Shown here piece after piece: positions 7,974 through 17,044 of a stretch of 64,000 nt of DNA. Each line of letters starts with the position of its first letter. Within the stretch, counting starts at the first letter, position 1. The stretch lies in the NCBI GenBank assembly GCA_040757575.1, contig JBFLXA010000005.1:134969-198968 (forward strand). The letters are read 5' to 3'. A program made the translations under genes and the position numbers. Below the pieces are notes generated by a model, which searched no databases, had not been told where the DNA came from, and saw only the letters and a list, made by a program, of their open reading frames with translations. Source of the stretch: PFJX01 sp040757575. Lineage in GTDB: Bacteria > Pseudomonadota > Gammaproteobacteria > Burkholderiales > Thiobacillaceae.

Positions 7974-9035
7974 ATGGACATGCAGCGTAGCGGGCAGGGT
8001 CATCAAGCCTTCGTATTCACCGGCCAGGGCGGGGAATATTTCCGTATCTGGATCGTCAACCTGGCCCTCACCCTGCTGACCCTGGGCATCTACTCTGCCT
8101 GGGCCAAGGTGCGGCGCCTGCAATATTTTTATCGCAACACCAGCCTTGCTGGAGCCAGTTTCGATTACCACGGTGATCCCATGTCCATCCTCAAGGGACG
8201 GCTCATCGCCGTGGGCTTGCTGGTGACCTACAACCTGAGTTCGGGTTTGAGCCCCATCCTGGGCCTGGTGGTGCTGGCCCTGCTGATGGGGGTTTTTCCC
8301 TGGCTGTTGCAACGTTCCCTGCGCTTTCGCCTGGCCAACAGCAGCTACCGGGGCCTGCGCTTCACTTTTGACGGCACCCCGGGGGGTGCCTACAAGGCCT
8401 TCCTGCTCTGGCCGGCCCTGGGTTCCCTTACCCTGGGCCTGCTCACGCCCCTGGCCCACCAGCGTATCAAGGCCTACCAGCATGGTAACAGCCGTTATGG
8501 CATGTCCTGCTTCGGCTTCAACGGCACGCCGGGCGGGTTTTATGCCATCTACGGGCAGATGGTGGTCTTGTTGCTGATCCCCGTGCTTTTGTTTGTCCTG
8601 CTGGGGGGGATGAGCCTGTTTGCCGGGTTTGGGGACCCGTACATGTCCCAGAACGCCAAGATGGCCATGATCGGCATGATGGTGCTGGCCATCCTGGCCT
8701 TCTACCTGGTGGCCTTCCTGCTGGTGGGGCCCTGGTTCATGGCCCGCATGCAGAACCTGGTGTGGAATGCCACCGTGCTGGGTCCCCATGGCTTTACCAG
8801 CCAGGTCCAGGCCCGGCGTCTGCTGTTCATCTACTTGACCAATTTTCTCGGCATCCTGCTGACCCTGGGCCTGTACAAGCCCTTCGCGGACATCCGCCTG
8901 GCCAAATACCGGCTTGAACAGATGGCCCTGGTGCCGGAAGGCAGCCTGGAAGATTTCATCGCCGACCAGACCCAGGCCGTGGGGGCGACCGGGGAGGAAA
9001 CCGCCGAGATCTTCGATCTGGACATCTCCTTCTGA
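7974..9035 (+). CDS. DUF898 (YjgN) multi-pass membrane protein
   Basis: The start is at ATG 7974, preceded by GGGAGA. The protein has about six to eight membrane segments and the duplicated DUF898 pattern: FTGQGGEYFRIWIVNLALTLLTLGIYSAWAKVRR near the start, with similar FDGTPGGAYKAFLLW and FNGTPGGFYAIYGQ elements in the middle and a second LGLYKPFADIRLAKY near the end. The family is an inner-membrane protein of unknown function. Only one base separates it from the following M48 gene, which suggests a joint role in envelope maintenance. Confidence 0.8.
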   Translation: MDMQRSGQGHQAFVFTGQGGEYFRIWIVNLALTLLTLGIYSAWAKVRRLQYFYRNTSLAGASFDYHGDPMSILKGRLIAVGLLVTYNLSSGLSPILGLVVLALLMGVFPWLLQRSLRFRLANSSYRGLRFTFDGTPGGAYKAFLLWPALGSLTLGLLTPLAHQRIKAYQHGNSRYGMSCFGFNGTPGGFYAIYGQMVVLLLIPVLLFVLLGGMSLFAGFGDPYMSQNAKMAMIGMMVLAILAFYLVAFLLVGPWFMARMQNLVWNATVLGPHGFTSQVQARRLLFIYLTNFLGILLTLGLYKPFADIRLAKYRLEQMALVPEGSLEDFIADQTQAVGATGEETAEIFDLDISF

Positions 9036-9036
9036 C

Positions 9037-10047
9037 ATGGCCGTCGATGCCGACTACTTCGACGGACAGAGCGCCCGGGCCTATCCGGTGACCCTTGCGC
9101 TGGTGGGGCGGCAACTGGAAATGTGCGGCGAAGGCGTGCATCGCGTGTTCGACCTTGGGGAGTTGCGCCTCTCGGAGCCCATGGGGGCCGCCCCCCGGCT
9201 GGTGAAGTTTCCCGATGGCGCCCACTGTGAAGTGCGGGACCACCAGGGCTTTGCGGAGCTGCTGGCCCAGAGCGGCCACCAGGATGGCTGGGTGGTGCGC
9301 ATGCAGGGCCACTGGCGCTGGGCCCTGGTGGCCGTGCTGGTCTCGGTGCTGGCCGTGGCGGCCGGTTACCGCTGGGGCCTGCCGGCGGTGTCCGAATGGC
9401 TGGCTTTCCGCCTGCCGGAGAAGGCCCTGGCAAAGCTGGGGAAGGAAACCCTGGAGATCTTCGACCAGACCCTGCTGGCGCCCAGCAAGTTGCCGCTGCC
9501 CCGAAGCCAGGCGTTGGCGGAGGCGTTCGACGCCCTGGACGTGCCCGGAGGCGACCGGCCTGGGTACCGTATCCTCTTCCGGGACAGCCCCCGGGTCGGT
9601 GCCAATGCCTTCGCCCTGCCTGACGGCACCATCGTCATGACGGATCAACTGGTGGACCTGGCGGACAATGACGAGGAAATCCTTGCCGTGCTGGCCCACG
9701 AACTGGGCCATGTGCAGCAGCGCCACAGCCTGCGCATGCTGATCCAGGGTTCCATTGTCGCTTTTGTGGTGGCTGCCTACGTGGGGGACGTGGGCAGCGT
9801 GGCTGCCGGCTTGCCCACCCTGTTGCTGGAGGCAGGTTATTCCCGGGATCATGAACGGGAGGCGGATGCCTACGCCGCCGCCCTGTTGCAGCATAACGGC
9901 CTGTCCCCGGCCCGGTTGGCCACCCTGCTGGCCAAGCTGGAGGCCGCCCACGGGGACGGCGAAGCGGGGGCACTGGATTATTTCTCCTCCCATCCTGGTG
10001 GCCAGGAGCGCATCAAGGCCCTGAGCGGGGTTGTTCCCGGCCGCTGA
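9037..10047 (+). CDS. M48 family membrane-anchored metalloprotease
   Basis: ATG 9037 follows the DUF898 stop by one base. A ~90-residue N-terminal domain precedes a single transmembrane helix near residues 94-113. The peptidase part contains HELGH (His221, Glu222, His225), followed by SRDHEREADAYAA with the third ligand and a C-terminal FSSHPGGQERI. The layout of cytoplasmic domain, helix and extracytoplasmic M48 domain is shared with DUF898-linked metalloproteases. It is the second M48 enzyme within 4 kb, though the two differ in anchoring. Confidence 0.85.
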   Translation: MAVDADYFDGQSARAYPVTLALVGRQLEMCGEGVHRVFDLGELRLSEPMGAAPRLVKFPDGAHCEVRDHQGFAELLAQSGHQDGWVVRMQGHWRWALVAVLVSVLAVAAGYRWGLPAVSEWLAFRLPEKALAKLGKETLEIFDQTLLAPSKLPLPRSQALAEAFDALDVPGGDRPGYRILFRDSPRVGANAFALPDGTIVMTDQLVDLADNDEEILAVLAHELGHVQQRHSLRMLIQGSIVAFVVAAYVGDVGSVAAGLPTLLLEAGYSRDHEREADAYAAALLQHNGLSPARLATLLAKLEAAHGDGEAGALDYFSSHPGGQERIKALSGVVPGR

Positions 10048-10055
10048 GGGGCCTG

Positions 10056-10934
10056 TCAGGGGGGCGGCAGGCGCGTTGTCGCCTCGGCCAGCATCTCTTC
10101 CGCGCCCATTTCCCGCAGTCGGGCCACGCCTCGCAGCAGGGCCGGGTCTTGCCGGTCCAGGGGGTAGACCATGTAGGCGGGCAGGGCGATGAGGGGGGTC
10201 TGTTCCAGCCGCCACAGCCGTCCCTGGTTGAGGAGGCTGCGTACCATGCGTTCCGGAAAGTAGCCCGAGCCACCGCTGGCGAGGATGAGTTGCAGGCCCA
10301 GCCAGCCGATGTTGGCCACCCGGGCGGAGGTGTCCAGGTCCGGAAAGCGGGCACTGAACTGGATATGGAACTCCGGGCCCCAGTCCACGTGGATGTAGTC
10401 CGGATCGGGCCAGGGCCGGGCCGGGTTGCTGCTCACCAGCACCAGGGCTTCGTCGAACAGCCGTTCCACCGCCAGGGCGGGCCGGTGTTCCGGGGTGTAC
10501 ATCACGCCGATGTCGATGCTGCCCTGGACCAGGCCCTGCATGATGCCTTCCTCGAAACCGATTTCCAGGCGCAGGAAGATGCCGGGTTCCGCTGCGCGCA
10601 TCCATTCCGCCCAGCGGGGCAGGAAGTCTTCCCATAAGGCGATGCGGCCGCTCAGCGTCAGGCCGCCACTGAAGCCGCTGGGCAGGCTGACTTCGTGGCG
10701 GGCCTGTTCCAGGGTGCGCACCAGGGCCTTGGCGTGGCGCAGGAAGCGTTGCCCGGATGCCGTCAGCTCCGCGCCGCTACGGCCCCGGCGGAACAGCCGG
10801 GCCCCCATCTGGGCTTCCAGGGCCTGGATGCGTGTGCTGACGGTGGACTGGGTGATGTGCAGGCGTTCTGCGGCGCCGACGAAATTGCCGGCGGCTGCGA
10901 CGGCAAGAAAGGTACGCGCCAGTTCCGTGTCCAT
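10056..10934 (-). CDS. LysR-family transcriptional regulator
   Basis: The 292-residue protein has an N-terminal winged helix-turn-helix (ARTFLAVAAAGNFVGAAERLHITQSTVSTRIQALE, given here only as the helix region 6-40) and a C-terminal periplasmic-binding-like effector domain. It is transcribed away from the TusE-like/HPP pair across an AT-rich gap with several dyads, the usual arrangement in which a LysR protein controls its divergent neighbour. The effector is unknown. The neighbouring genes suggest a sulfur or anion signal, but this is inference. Confidence 0.9.
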   Translation of the reverse strand: MDTELARTFLAVAAAGNFVGAAERLHITQSTVSTRIQALEAQMGARLFRRGRSGAELTASGQRFLRHAKALVRTLEQARHEVSLPSGFSGGLTLSGRIALWEDFLPRWAEWMRAAEPGIFLRLEIGFEEGIMQGLVQGSIDIGVMYTPEHRPALAVERLFDEALVLVSSNPARPWPDPDYIHVDWGPEFHIQFSARFPDLDTSARVANIGWLGLQLILASGGSGYFPERMVRSLLNQGRLWRLEQTPLIALPAYMVYPLDRQDPALLRGVARLREMGAEEMLAEATTRLPPP

Positions 10935-10943
10935 GATCTATCT

Positions 10944-10987
10944 GAATATTCGATATTAAAAGTAGAAAAATATCGTTATACGAATAT
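10944..10987. promoter_or_regulatory. LysR-type operator cluster in divergent promoter
   Basis: This AT-rich stretch between the LysR and TusE-like genes holds GAATATTC (10944-10951), CGATATT/AATATCG inverted arms (10951-10957 and 10969-10975), and an outer ATATTCG/CGAATAT pair (10946-10952 and 10981-10987). The nested symmetry and position fit LysR binding sites. Confidence 0.5.
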
Positions 10988-11035
10988 AAGTCAACTTTGT
11001 AAGCTGGTGCCGTCCGAAATTTCAAGGAAGACATC

Positions 11036-11374
11036 ATGAATACGGCTACGGATTTCTCCCGGCTCATGCCCATTCGGGATGACGAGGGCTATCTGCTGGA
11101 CCCGGCGGACTGGAACGAGGATGTGGCTACAGCCCTGGCAGCGGGGGAGGGCCTTTTCCTGGATGACAGCTACTGGGACGTGTTGCGCTTCATGCGGGCT
11201 TTCTATGAAGAACACCAGATCGCGCCGGATGCCCGCTATGTCATCAAGCATCTGGCGGAACGCTGGGGGGGAGAGGCGCGTAAGAAGCTGTTTGAACTGT
11301 TCCCCTACGGCTATGTCCAGCAGGCCTGCAAGATAGCCGGCATGCGCCGTCCCCGGGCCTGGAGTACAGGTTGA
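11036..11374 (+). CDS. TusE/DsrC-family sulfur-relay protein lacking the terminal Cys
   Basis: The 112-residue protein matches the TusE/DsrC family along its length: DEGYLLDPADWNED, a central helical part and FPYGYVQQACKIAGM near the C terminus. In DsrC the reactive cysteines are a C-terminal Cys and one about 11 residues earlier. Here the earlier Cys is present (Cys98), but residue 109, where the essential terminal Cys would fall, is Trp, and the tail ends AWSTG. Neither alternative frame restores it. A persulfide-transfer role like true TusE is therefore unlikely; a regulatory or thiol-sensing role is possible. The gene overlaps the HPP gene by one base. Confidence 0.75.
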   Translation: MNTATDFSRLMPIRDDEGYLLDPADWNEDVATALAAGEGLFLDDSYWDVLRFMRAFYEEHQIAPDARYVIKHLAERWGGEARKKLFELFPYGYVQQACKIAGMRRPRAWSTG

Positions 11375-12099
11375 TGGAGGGCATCGGAGCTGTGGCAGCC
11401 TGGCTTCCCCGTTTGGGGAGTGATGCCCATCCGGCCAGCCATGGGGAAAAATGGCGAGCCGGGCTGGGGGCATTTCTCGGCATACTGGCCGTGGTGACCA
11501 TCGGCAGCCAGGTGCCGGGTCATGCCGGATCCCCCCTGGTGCTGGCTTCCATGGGGGCGTCGGCGGTGTTGTTGTTCGCCGTTCCCCATAGCCCCATGTC
11601 CCGGCCGTGGCCCTTGCTGGGGGGACACCTGCTGTCCGCCACCGTGGGGGTGAGTTGCGGGATTGCCATCGATTTTCTGCCCCTGGCGGCCGCCCTGGCA
11701 GTGGCCCTGGCCCTGGTCATCATGTATTACGGCCGCTGCCTGCATCCTCCCGGCGGGGCCACGGCTCTGGCGATCGTGCTGGGAGGTACCCAGGTGCAGC
11801 CGGCGGGGTACCTGGTACTGCTGATCCCCGTTCTGATGAATGTAGGGGTTCTACTGGTGATGGCCCAGGTCTTCAATACGGGGTTTGCCTGGCGCGGAGC
11901 CCAAGCTTCGGCAACGGGAGGAACTGCCCCCCTTCCGGAATCAGGCAGGAATGAAGACGGCGGCGAGGAATGCCGTATCGCCCACAGCGATCTCGTCTAT
12001 GCCTTGTCCCAGATGGATACCTTCCTGGATGTGACGGAGGAAGACCTGCTGCGGATTTACCGGCTTGCCACTCGGCAAGCAGCGGGCGGTCAGTCCTGA
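11374..12099 (+). CDS. HPP-family integral membrane protein
   Basis: ATG 11374 shares its A with the stop of the preceding gene, so translation is probably coupled. The first ~180 residues form four or five membrane segments with the diagnostic CLHPPGGATAL motif of the HPP family. The C terminus is a soluble tail that includes a TEEDLLRIYRLATR helix. Some HPP proteins of cyanobacteria and plastids are nitrite transporters, but this has not been shown for the bacterial group here. Pairing with a DsrC-like protein and a LysR regulator suggests anion transport or sulfur/nitrogen sensing. Confidence 0.75.
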   Translation: MEGIGAVAAWLPRLGSDAHPASHGEKWRAGLGAFLGILAVVTIGSQVPGHAGSPLVLASMGASAVLLFAVPHSPMSRPWPLLGGHLLSATVGVSCGIAIDFLPLAAALAVALALVIMYYGRCLHPPGGATALAIVLGGTQVQPAGYLVLLIPVLMNVGVLLVMAQVFNTGFAWRGAQASATGGTAPLPESGRNEDGGEECRIAHSDLVYALSQMDTFLDVTEEDLLRIYRLATRQAAGGQS

Positions 12100-12131
12100 G
12101 AAGGCATACCCAGGACCGAGAGACTGCTGCC

Positions 12132-12137
12132 TATAAT
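12132..12137 (+). promoter_or_regulatory. Consensus -10 box (TATAAT) upstream of membrane protein
   Basis: A perfect TATAAT lies 33 bases before the ATG at 12170. No good -35 hexamer is visible at the proper distance, so activity is uncertain. Confidence 0.35.
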
Positions 12138-12169
12138 GAGCGGCATCAGACTCTAGCGGGAGTGCCAGC

Positions 12170-13240
12170 ATGGCGGATGATCAGAAGAAGCCTGAAGCGC
12201 CCACTGAACACCCGGCCATGGGGCAGATCGTAGGCAGTCTCAAGGATTATCCCTTCCTGCTCATCACGGTGGCGGGTCTGTTGATCCTGTCGGGCATCCT
12301 GATCTTCGATCTGGAAAAACTGAAGGAATTCAAGTGGCTGATCTACGCCGTGGTGTTGGTGCCCCTGGGCATCCAGTTCCTCATCGAATTCAAGAAGATG
12401 CATGCCCTCAGGCCTGGCTCCAGTCCTCCGGTCCCGGCTCCGGTCAATACGGAAGCGCCGTCCTGGATGCCCCCGGTGCCCGGCGTCCCGCCGCCCGGCA
12501 AGAAGCCCTGGATTGGCATAGCCCTGTGCATGGTGCTGTTCGGCACCCTGGCTGCCGTCCCGGAGGCTCAGACCGGGGATCAGAGTTTCATCATTGGATT
12601 TCTGGTGGTTGCCCTGGTGGCCGCAGGGGTGTCCCTGGCCGGGCTGTGGGAGGTCAACCGGGGCTTGGCGGGGGGCAAGGGAACGGCGATCACCAGCGTG
12701 GTCCTGTCGTTGGTTCTGGTCCTTGCCGCCCTGGGCTGGATCAGCGACCGGCCGGCACCGCTTGGTGTCCCACAGACCGGCCAGGAACGGGCTGATCTGG
12801 TGGATCTTCCGACCCCCGGACAGGAATCCTCGTCAACTGGCGGGTTTGTCTCGCCACCGCCCCTGGAACCGGTGCCCGCCAGGCCCGTGCCAGGCACGCC
12901 GGCATTGACGGGCCGTTATCAGCTTGTCGCCCATGTGGTGGATGGTGACGCCGTGGCGACAGGGGGTGGCATGGAAATCCGCCCCGGCATTGAAGGCCGC
13001 TACGACTGGCAGGTCCAGCTTGCCGTCCCCATGTTCAATGGCGTGCAGATGCTGGGCTACCAGGGCTGGTTCCGGCAACGGGGCGGTGCCTGGTTCCTGC
13101 GGGTCACGGCCAGCAACGATCCGGACTGGGAGGATGTGGGCGAGGTGGCCATGGAACTGCATTTCGACGGCAGGCAGGCGGCCTTCGGCTACCTCTATGA
13201 CGGCGAACAGATCCAGTCAGGCTGGGTGAGGGTTCCCTGA
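12170..13240 (+). CDS. Membrane protein with Pro-rich linkers, unknown function
   Basis: A GGGAG sequence lies eight bases before ATG 12170. The N-terminal half holds about five transmembrane helices, the first pair at residues 25-68 and the rest between 120 and 190, with a Pro-rich loop between. The last ~110 residues, after a Pro-rich linker, form a soluble beta-rich domain (GRYQLVAHVVDG to the C terminus) rich in Trp and Gly. No family is recognised. It stands alone after the HPP gene and may be an envelope protein. Confidence 0.6.
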   Translation: MADDQKKPEAPTEHPAMGQIVGSLKDYPFLLITVAGLLILSGILIFDLEKLKEFKWLIYAVVLVPLGIQFLIEFKKMHALRPGSSPPVPAPVNTEAPSWMPPVPGVPPPGKKPWIGIALCMVLFGTLAAVPEAQTGDQSFIIGFLVVALVAAGVSLAGLWEVNRGLAGGKGTAITSVVLSLVLVLAALGWISDRPAPLGVPQTGQERADLVDLPTPGQESSSTGGFVSPPPLEPVPARPVPGTPALTGRYQLVAHVVDGDAVATGGGMEIRPGIEGRYDWQVQLAVPMFNGVQMLGYQGWFRQRGGAWFLRVTASNDPDWEDVGEVAMELHFDGRQAAFGYLYDGEQIQSGWVRVP

Positions 13241-13289
13241 GGGGGGCGAAGGCGCCCGGTGCGCTAAGGCCTAGGCTAAGGAGAGGATC

Positions 13290-13595
13290 ATGGTGGACCC
13301 AGCCCTGGCTATCGCCAGGTTTGAGCAACTCGCCTGGATGGCGGCCACGGCGGAATCGGATATCGACAAGGCTTCGCTCTACGGCGCCACCATGGCTCTT
13401 TTCCAGGCACTGCGGGATGAGGATACCCAGTTGGGCCTTGGACTGGCCCAGAACCTGGAAAGCACCCGCTGGAGCATCTGTGCCATGCTGGGCTACGACC
13501 ATACCAATGGCCACGAAAAAGACGCCCATCTCGTCTGGGCCCTGGGCCACTTGGCGGTAATGCGGCGCATTCTGGCAAGCTGCGGGGAGCCGTGA
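13290..13595 (+). CDS. Hypothetical protein (101 aa)
   Basis: AAGGAGAGG precedes ATG 13290 at good spacing, which supports real translation. The product is small, helical and soluble, without recognisable motifs; two cysteines are present near residues 64 and 98. It is not clearly linked to its neighbours, and no function can be assigned. Confidence 0.55.
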   Translation: MVDPALAIARFEQLAWMAATAESDIDKASLYGATMALFQALRDEDTQLGLGLAQNLESTRWSICAMLGYDHTNGHEKDAHLVWALGHLAVMRRILASCGEP

Positions 13596-13629
13596 ACTAG
13601 GGTTTCCGTTCCGGGTATCCGGCCGGCAA

Positions 13630-14418
13630 CTATCTGACGACGCTGCCGAACACCTTCTTGAGTAGGTCCGTGGTACGGGCAAGGGGATCCTGGCGGATGC
13701 GTTTTTCCTCGGCTGCGATCATCTTGAAAAGTCCATCCACGGCCTTGTCCTGCACGTAGGTGTCCAGGTCAGTTGCCCCCACGCCCAGGAACTGGGCCGT
13801 GGGGCCTGCCTTGCGGATCAGCTTCTTGTAGGCGGAGGTGACGCCTGCCTGGTCCGTGGCGTTCTGGACGATGGGCAGAAAACGTTCCTTCAGCCGGGTC
13901 TCGCTCGTCTTGCGGAAATACTGGGTGGCGGCATCGTCCGGACCCTTCAAGATGGATTTGGCATCTGCCAGGGTCATCTGGGAGATGGCGTCGCCAAAGA
14001 TCATGGCAGCTTCCGGTACGGCTTTTTCCGCTGCGTGGTTGAGGGTGGCCACGAACTGGTCGGCATATTTGTCCTGGCCCAGGGTGCGCAACAGTTTTTC
14101 CACCTTGGCAAGCTCTTCCGGCAGGGGGATCTTCACATTCAGGTTGTTGAGGTAGCCCCCTTCCTTGCCCAGAGTGGCAATGGCCGTCTGGGTGCCTTTT
14201 GCCAGGGCTTCCTTGAGGCCTTTCACCATGTCTTCATCGCTCAAAAGCGCCATGGCTGCGGAACCGCTGTCGGCATTGCCCGCTTCCGTGCCGGCCCGGG
14301 TCTTTTCCCAGGTTTTTTTCAGGTCTTCGAGCCAGCCGGCCTGGGCCGGAATACTGGCCAGGCCCAGCAGACTCGCCAGGCTCAGGGAAAACAGTGCATT
14401 CAAGCTGCGCTTGTCCAT
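13630..14418 (-). CDS. DUF4197 exported protein
   Basis: The start is the ATG whose first base is 14418, which has AAGGAGG ahead at ideal spacing. A signal peptide of about 25 residues ends near AQA-GWLEDLKK. The mature protein is helical, with conserved elements of the DUF4197 family: LSDEDMVKGLKEALAKG, VKIPLPEELAKVEKLLRTLG, and SETRLKERFLPIVQ. The family is a periplasmic protein of unknown function found across Proteobacteria. It is 80 bases from the response regulator on the same strand. Confidence 0.8.
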   Translation of the reverse strand: MDKRSLNALFSLSLASLLGLASIPAQAGWLEDLKKTWEKTRAGTEAGNADSGSAAMALLSDEDMVKGLKEALAKGTQTAIATLGKEGGYLNNLNVKIPLPEELAKVEKLLRTLGQDKYADQFVATLNHAAEKAVPEAAMIFGDAISQMTLADAKSILKGPDDAATQYFRKTSETRLKERFLPIVQNATDQAGVTSAYKKLIRKAGPTAQFLGVGATDLDTYVQDKAVDGLFKMIAAEEKRIRQDPLARTTDLLKKVFGSVVR

Positions 14419-14497
14419 GGCAACCTCCTTGTCGTGTGTGGAGGACCGCATTCTGACTGAGTGGTCCGGCCCGTGCAGAGACATTCCTCACACCGGT

Positions 14498-15067
14498 TCA
14501 GGCGTGCTGAAGCGGCGGGTTGTGGGCTGGACGGGGAAGATGGCGGGGCACGAGATCCTGGTCCAGCAGGCCTTCGATCTGGAGGAACAGGTCTGATCGG
14601 GTAAAGGGCTTTTTCATGAATCCGTCGGCCCCGATCTTGCCGGCATAGAACTGCTCAAGAGCCTGCTCGTTGCCGGTGATCATGATGACCGGGATATCCC
14701 GGGTACGCAGGTCCCGGCGCAAATGGCGCAGGGCGGAGAAGCCGTTCATACCCGGCAACATGATGTCCAGGAAAATGATTTCGATAGATTGTTGTTGGGC
14801 GATTTCCAGGCCGGCTTCTGCATCCAGCGCCTTGTGGACCACGTAACCCGTGGAAGAGAGGAATTTCTCGAATACGGCCAGCACGGTGGGAGAGTCATCG
14901 ATGATCAGTGCCCGGGTACCCCGTCGCGCATCCACCCGGCGGCGACGGCGGCGCTCCGGTAGAGTGGCGCTGAGCTGGTTGGGCAGGGTAGCCTCGGTCT
15001 GGGGGTCTGTCCTGACTCCGGTCTGGGTTCTGGCGAAGGTGGAAAAAAAACGGCTGAAAATTCCCAC
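14498..15067 (-). CDS. Single-domain response regulator
   Basis: A GTG start at 15067 begins MGIFSRFFSTFA and has GGGAG upstream; a second GTG at 15133 gives a Pro-rich extension that looks unlike protein. The receiver domain occupies about residues 50-175, with IIDDSPTV, the phospho-acceptor Asp in FLDIMLPG, and the conserved KKPF. There is no output domain, so it resembles CheY/PilG-type signal carriers. It lies directly downstream of the broken chemoreceptor on the same strand, which suggests a chemosensory or motility role. Confidence 0.75.
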   Translation of the reverse strand: MGIFSRFFSTFARTQTGVRTDPQTEATLPNQLSATLPERRRRRRVDARRGTRALIIDDSPTVLAVFEKFLSSTGYVVHKALDAEAGLEIAQQQSIEIIFLDIMLPGMNGFSALRHLRRDLRTRDIPVIMITGNEQALEQFYAGKIGADGFMKKPFTRSDLFLQIEGLLDQDLVPRHLPRPAHNPPLQHA

Positions 15068-15196
15068 GGACGGGCTCCCGATTCTTCTGGTTGGTGACGG
15101 AGGGCAAAGCCGCGGCGGCACTGGCCTAAGCACGATGTTTAGTGCCGCTAGCGTATCCGAAAATCGCCCGGAAGTCCCTCCCGTCAGGTGTCCTCC

Positions 15197-16813
15197 TCAT
15201 ACCACCCGGAAGCGGCCCACCTGGATGTTGAGTTCGGCTGCAAGGTCGTTGAGGCTTCGGGCCAAGTGAGCGGTTTGCGTTGCCAGGGCCGAAGAGGCTT
15301 CGGTACCCTGGGCGATGCTTTCCACGTTGCGGGCGATCTCCCGGGCGGCGGCGGATTGCTCCTTGAGGGCCAGGGCGATTTCGTCCGTGGCCCGCAAGGC
15401 TTCAGCGGAGGCGCTTTCGATGCCCCCCACGGCGTCGCCAGCCTGGTGGGCCAGGTTCACGCTTTGTTCCACCTGGTCCAGGCTGGTGGCCATCTGCTGA
15501 ACTGCTTTCCGGGTGCCACCCTGGATCTGGGCGATGGTCTGGGTGATTTATCCGGTGGCGGTACTGGTGCGTTCCGCCAGTTTGCGCACTTCGTCGGCCA
15601 CCACGGCAAATCCCCGGCCCTGTTCTCCGGCCCGGGCCGCTTCGATGGCGGCGTTCAGTGCCAGCAGGTTGGTCTGGTCGGCGATGTCACCGATGATGCC
15701 GACGATGCGGGAGATGGTTTCCGACATGGTTTCCAGTTCACGGATGGTGTTGGCGGATTCCTGCACGACCTGGGCCAGTCTGCCCACCTCGTCCCCCGCC
15801 TGGCGGATTACGCCCGCCCCTTCCGCGCTGGCCCGGCCGCTCTGTTCGGTAATGCTTCGGGTTTCATCGGCGGAAGACTCGACATGGTCGATGGACACCG
15901 AGAGTTCCTCCACAGCCGCTGCCATGCTGGCGGCTGCGGAGGACTGCTCTGCCGTCGATCGGGCGCCCTGCCGGGCATCTTCGTCCAGGGTGCTGGCGGC
16001 CTGCCCCAGTTTGCCCACCCCTTGCTGCAGGGCTGCCACGAGGCCGTGGAGGTTGTTGCGCATGCGGGTGACACCGGCGAGGATTTCTCCGATTTCATCC
16101 TTGCCGGGCGGCGGCAGGTTCTGGGTCAGGTCGCCAGCAGCGATGGCGCCGATCATCTGGTTGGCGGTGGCGAATCCCCGGTTGACCCGGCGGACGATGG
16201 CCCAGGCCACAAGTAAGGCCAGCCCCAGGCCCAGGCCATCCACCAGCCAAAGGTAAGTCTGGTTGTCGACGAGGGCTTGAGCCGCTTCGATCAGGAGGAT
16301 CAGGGCTACCTGGAACCAGACCAGCTGGGTGAGGCGGATTTGCCGGAAGCCCCGTTTCAAAGCCGGGAACAGGCCTCTATGCAGGAGCTGGCCTTCTTGC
16401 AGCTTCAAGCTGTGGTCTTGCCCCATCCGGGCATAGAGCGTCTCCGCCTGGATCACCTCCTGCCGGCTGGGCTTGACCCGTACCGACATGTAGCCGCTGT
16501 GGTCAGGCAGGGGGGTGATGGTGGCCTTCACCCAGTAAAAACCGCCGTCTTTGCGGCGGTTCTTTACGAGTCCCTGCCAGGGACGTCCGGCTTCGATGGT
16601 GGCCCAGGCATCCCGGAAGGCTTCTGCCGGCATGTCCGGGTGTCTCACGATGTTGTGGGGCTGGCCGAGGACTTCTTCCAGGGAGAAGCCGGAGGCTTCG
16701 ACAAAGTCGTCGTTGGCGAAGGTAATGATTCCCTTGCGATCGGTGTGGCTGATGATCGCCGAACCAGAACGGACGACGAATTCCACCGGGGTTACTGGCT
16801 GGTTGTTGCGCAT
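15197..16813 (-). pseudogene. PAS-type (Aer-like) methyl-accepting chemoreceptor, broken by an in-frame stop
   Basis: Residues about 10-115 form a PAS domain (energy or redox taxis type), followed by two hydrophobic segments, a HAMP-like region and the MCP signalling domain, including the conserved hairpin tip IADQTNLLALNAAIEAARAGEQGRGFAVVADEVRKLAER (given only as a motif around 360-410 of the protein). At 15548-15550 the codon after ATG is TAA, where family members have GAA (TGE-IT). The frame then continues unchanged to 15197 with a normal MCP C-terminal helix. A single G-to-T change (GAA to TAA) explains this. It could be a real nonsense mutation, a sequencing error or phase variation. The receptor would lack its final descending helix. 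Confidence 0.75.
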
Positions 16814-17044
16814 GGCTTTCCCTGATAATGAATATTGAGTGCTGGGCTATTTGCGTTATATGCAGCTCTAATATCGGAAAGCAGAGGGATATTCTGAGTG
16901 GTATGAATTGACTGGGTGAGCCCATTCCCTTGCGGTCGGGTTTTGCCGCGTTGCTGGTTTTTCGACTGGAGGGGCCCTGGTACTTCTCCTTGGAGGGCAA
17001 ATCGCCTTCCGGTATCATTTCGCATCCCTGCATTAGGTTTTTTT

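Noticed and set aside
8956..10635. A 559-codon minus-strand frame opposite the M48 gene and over the LysR gene
   Set aside because: It has low-complexity Pro/Gly/Arg composition and conflicts with two well-supported genes.
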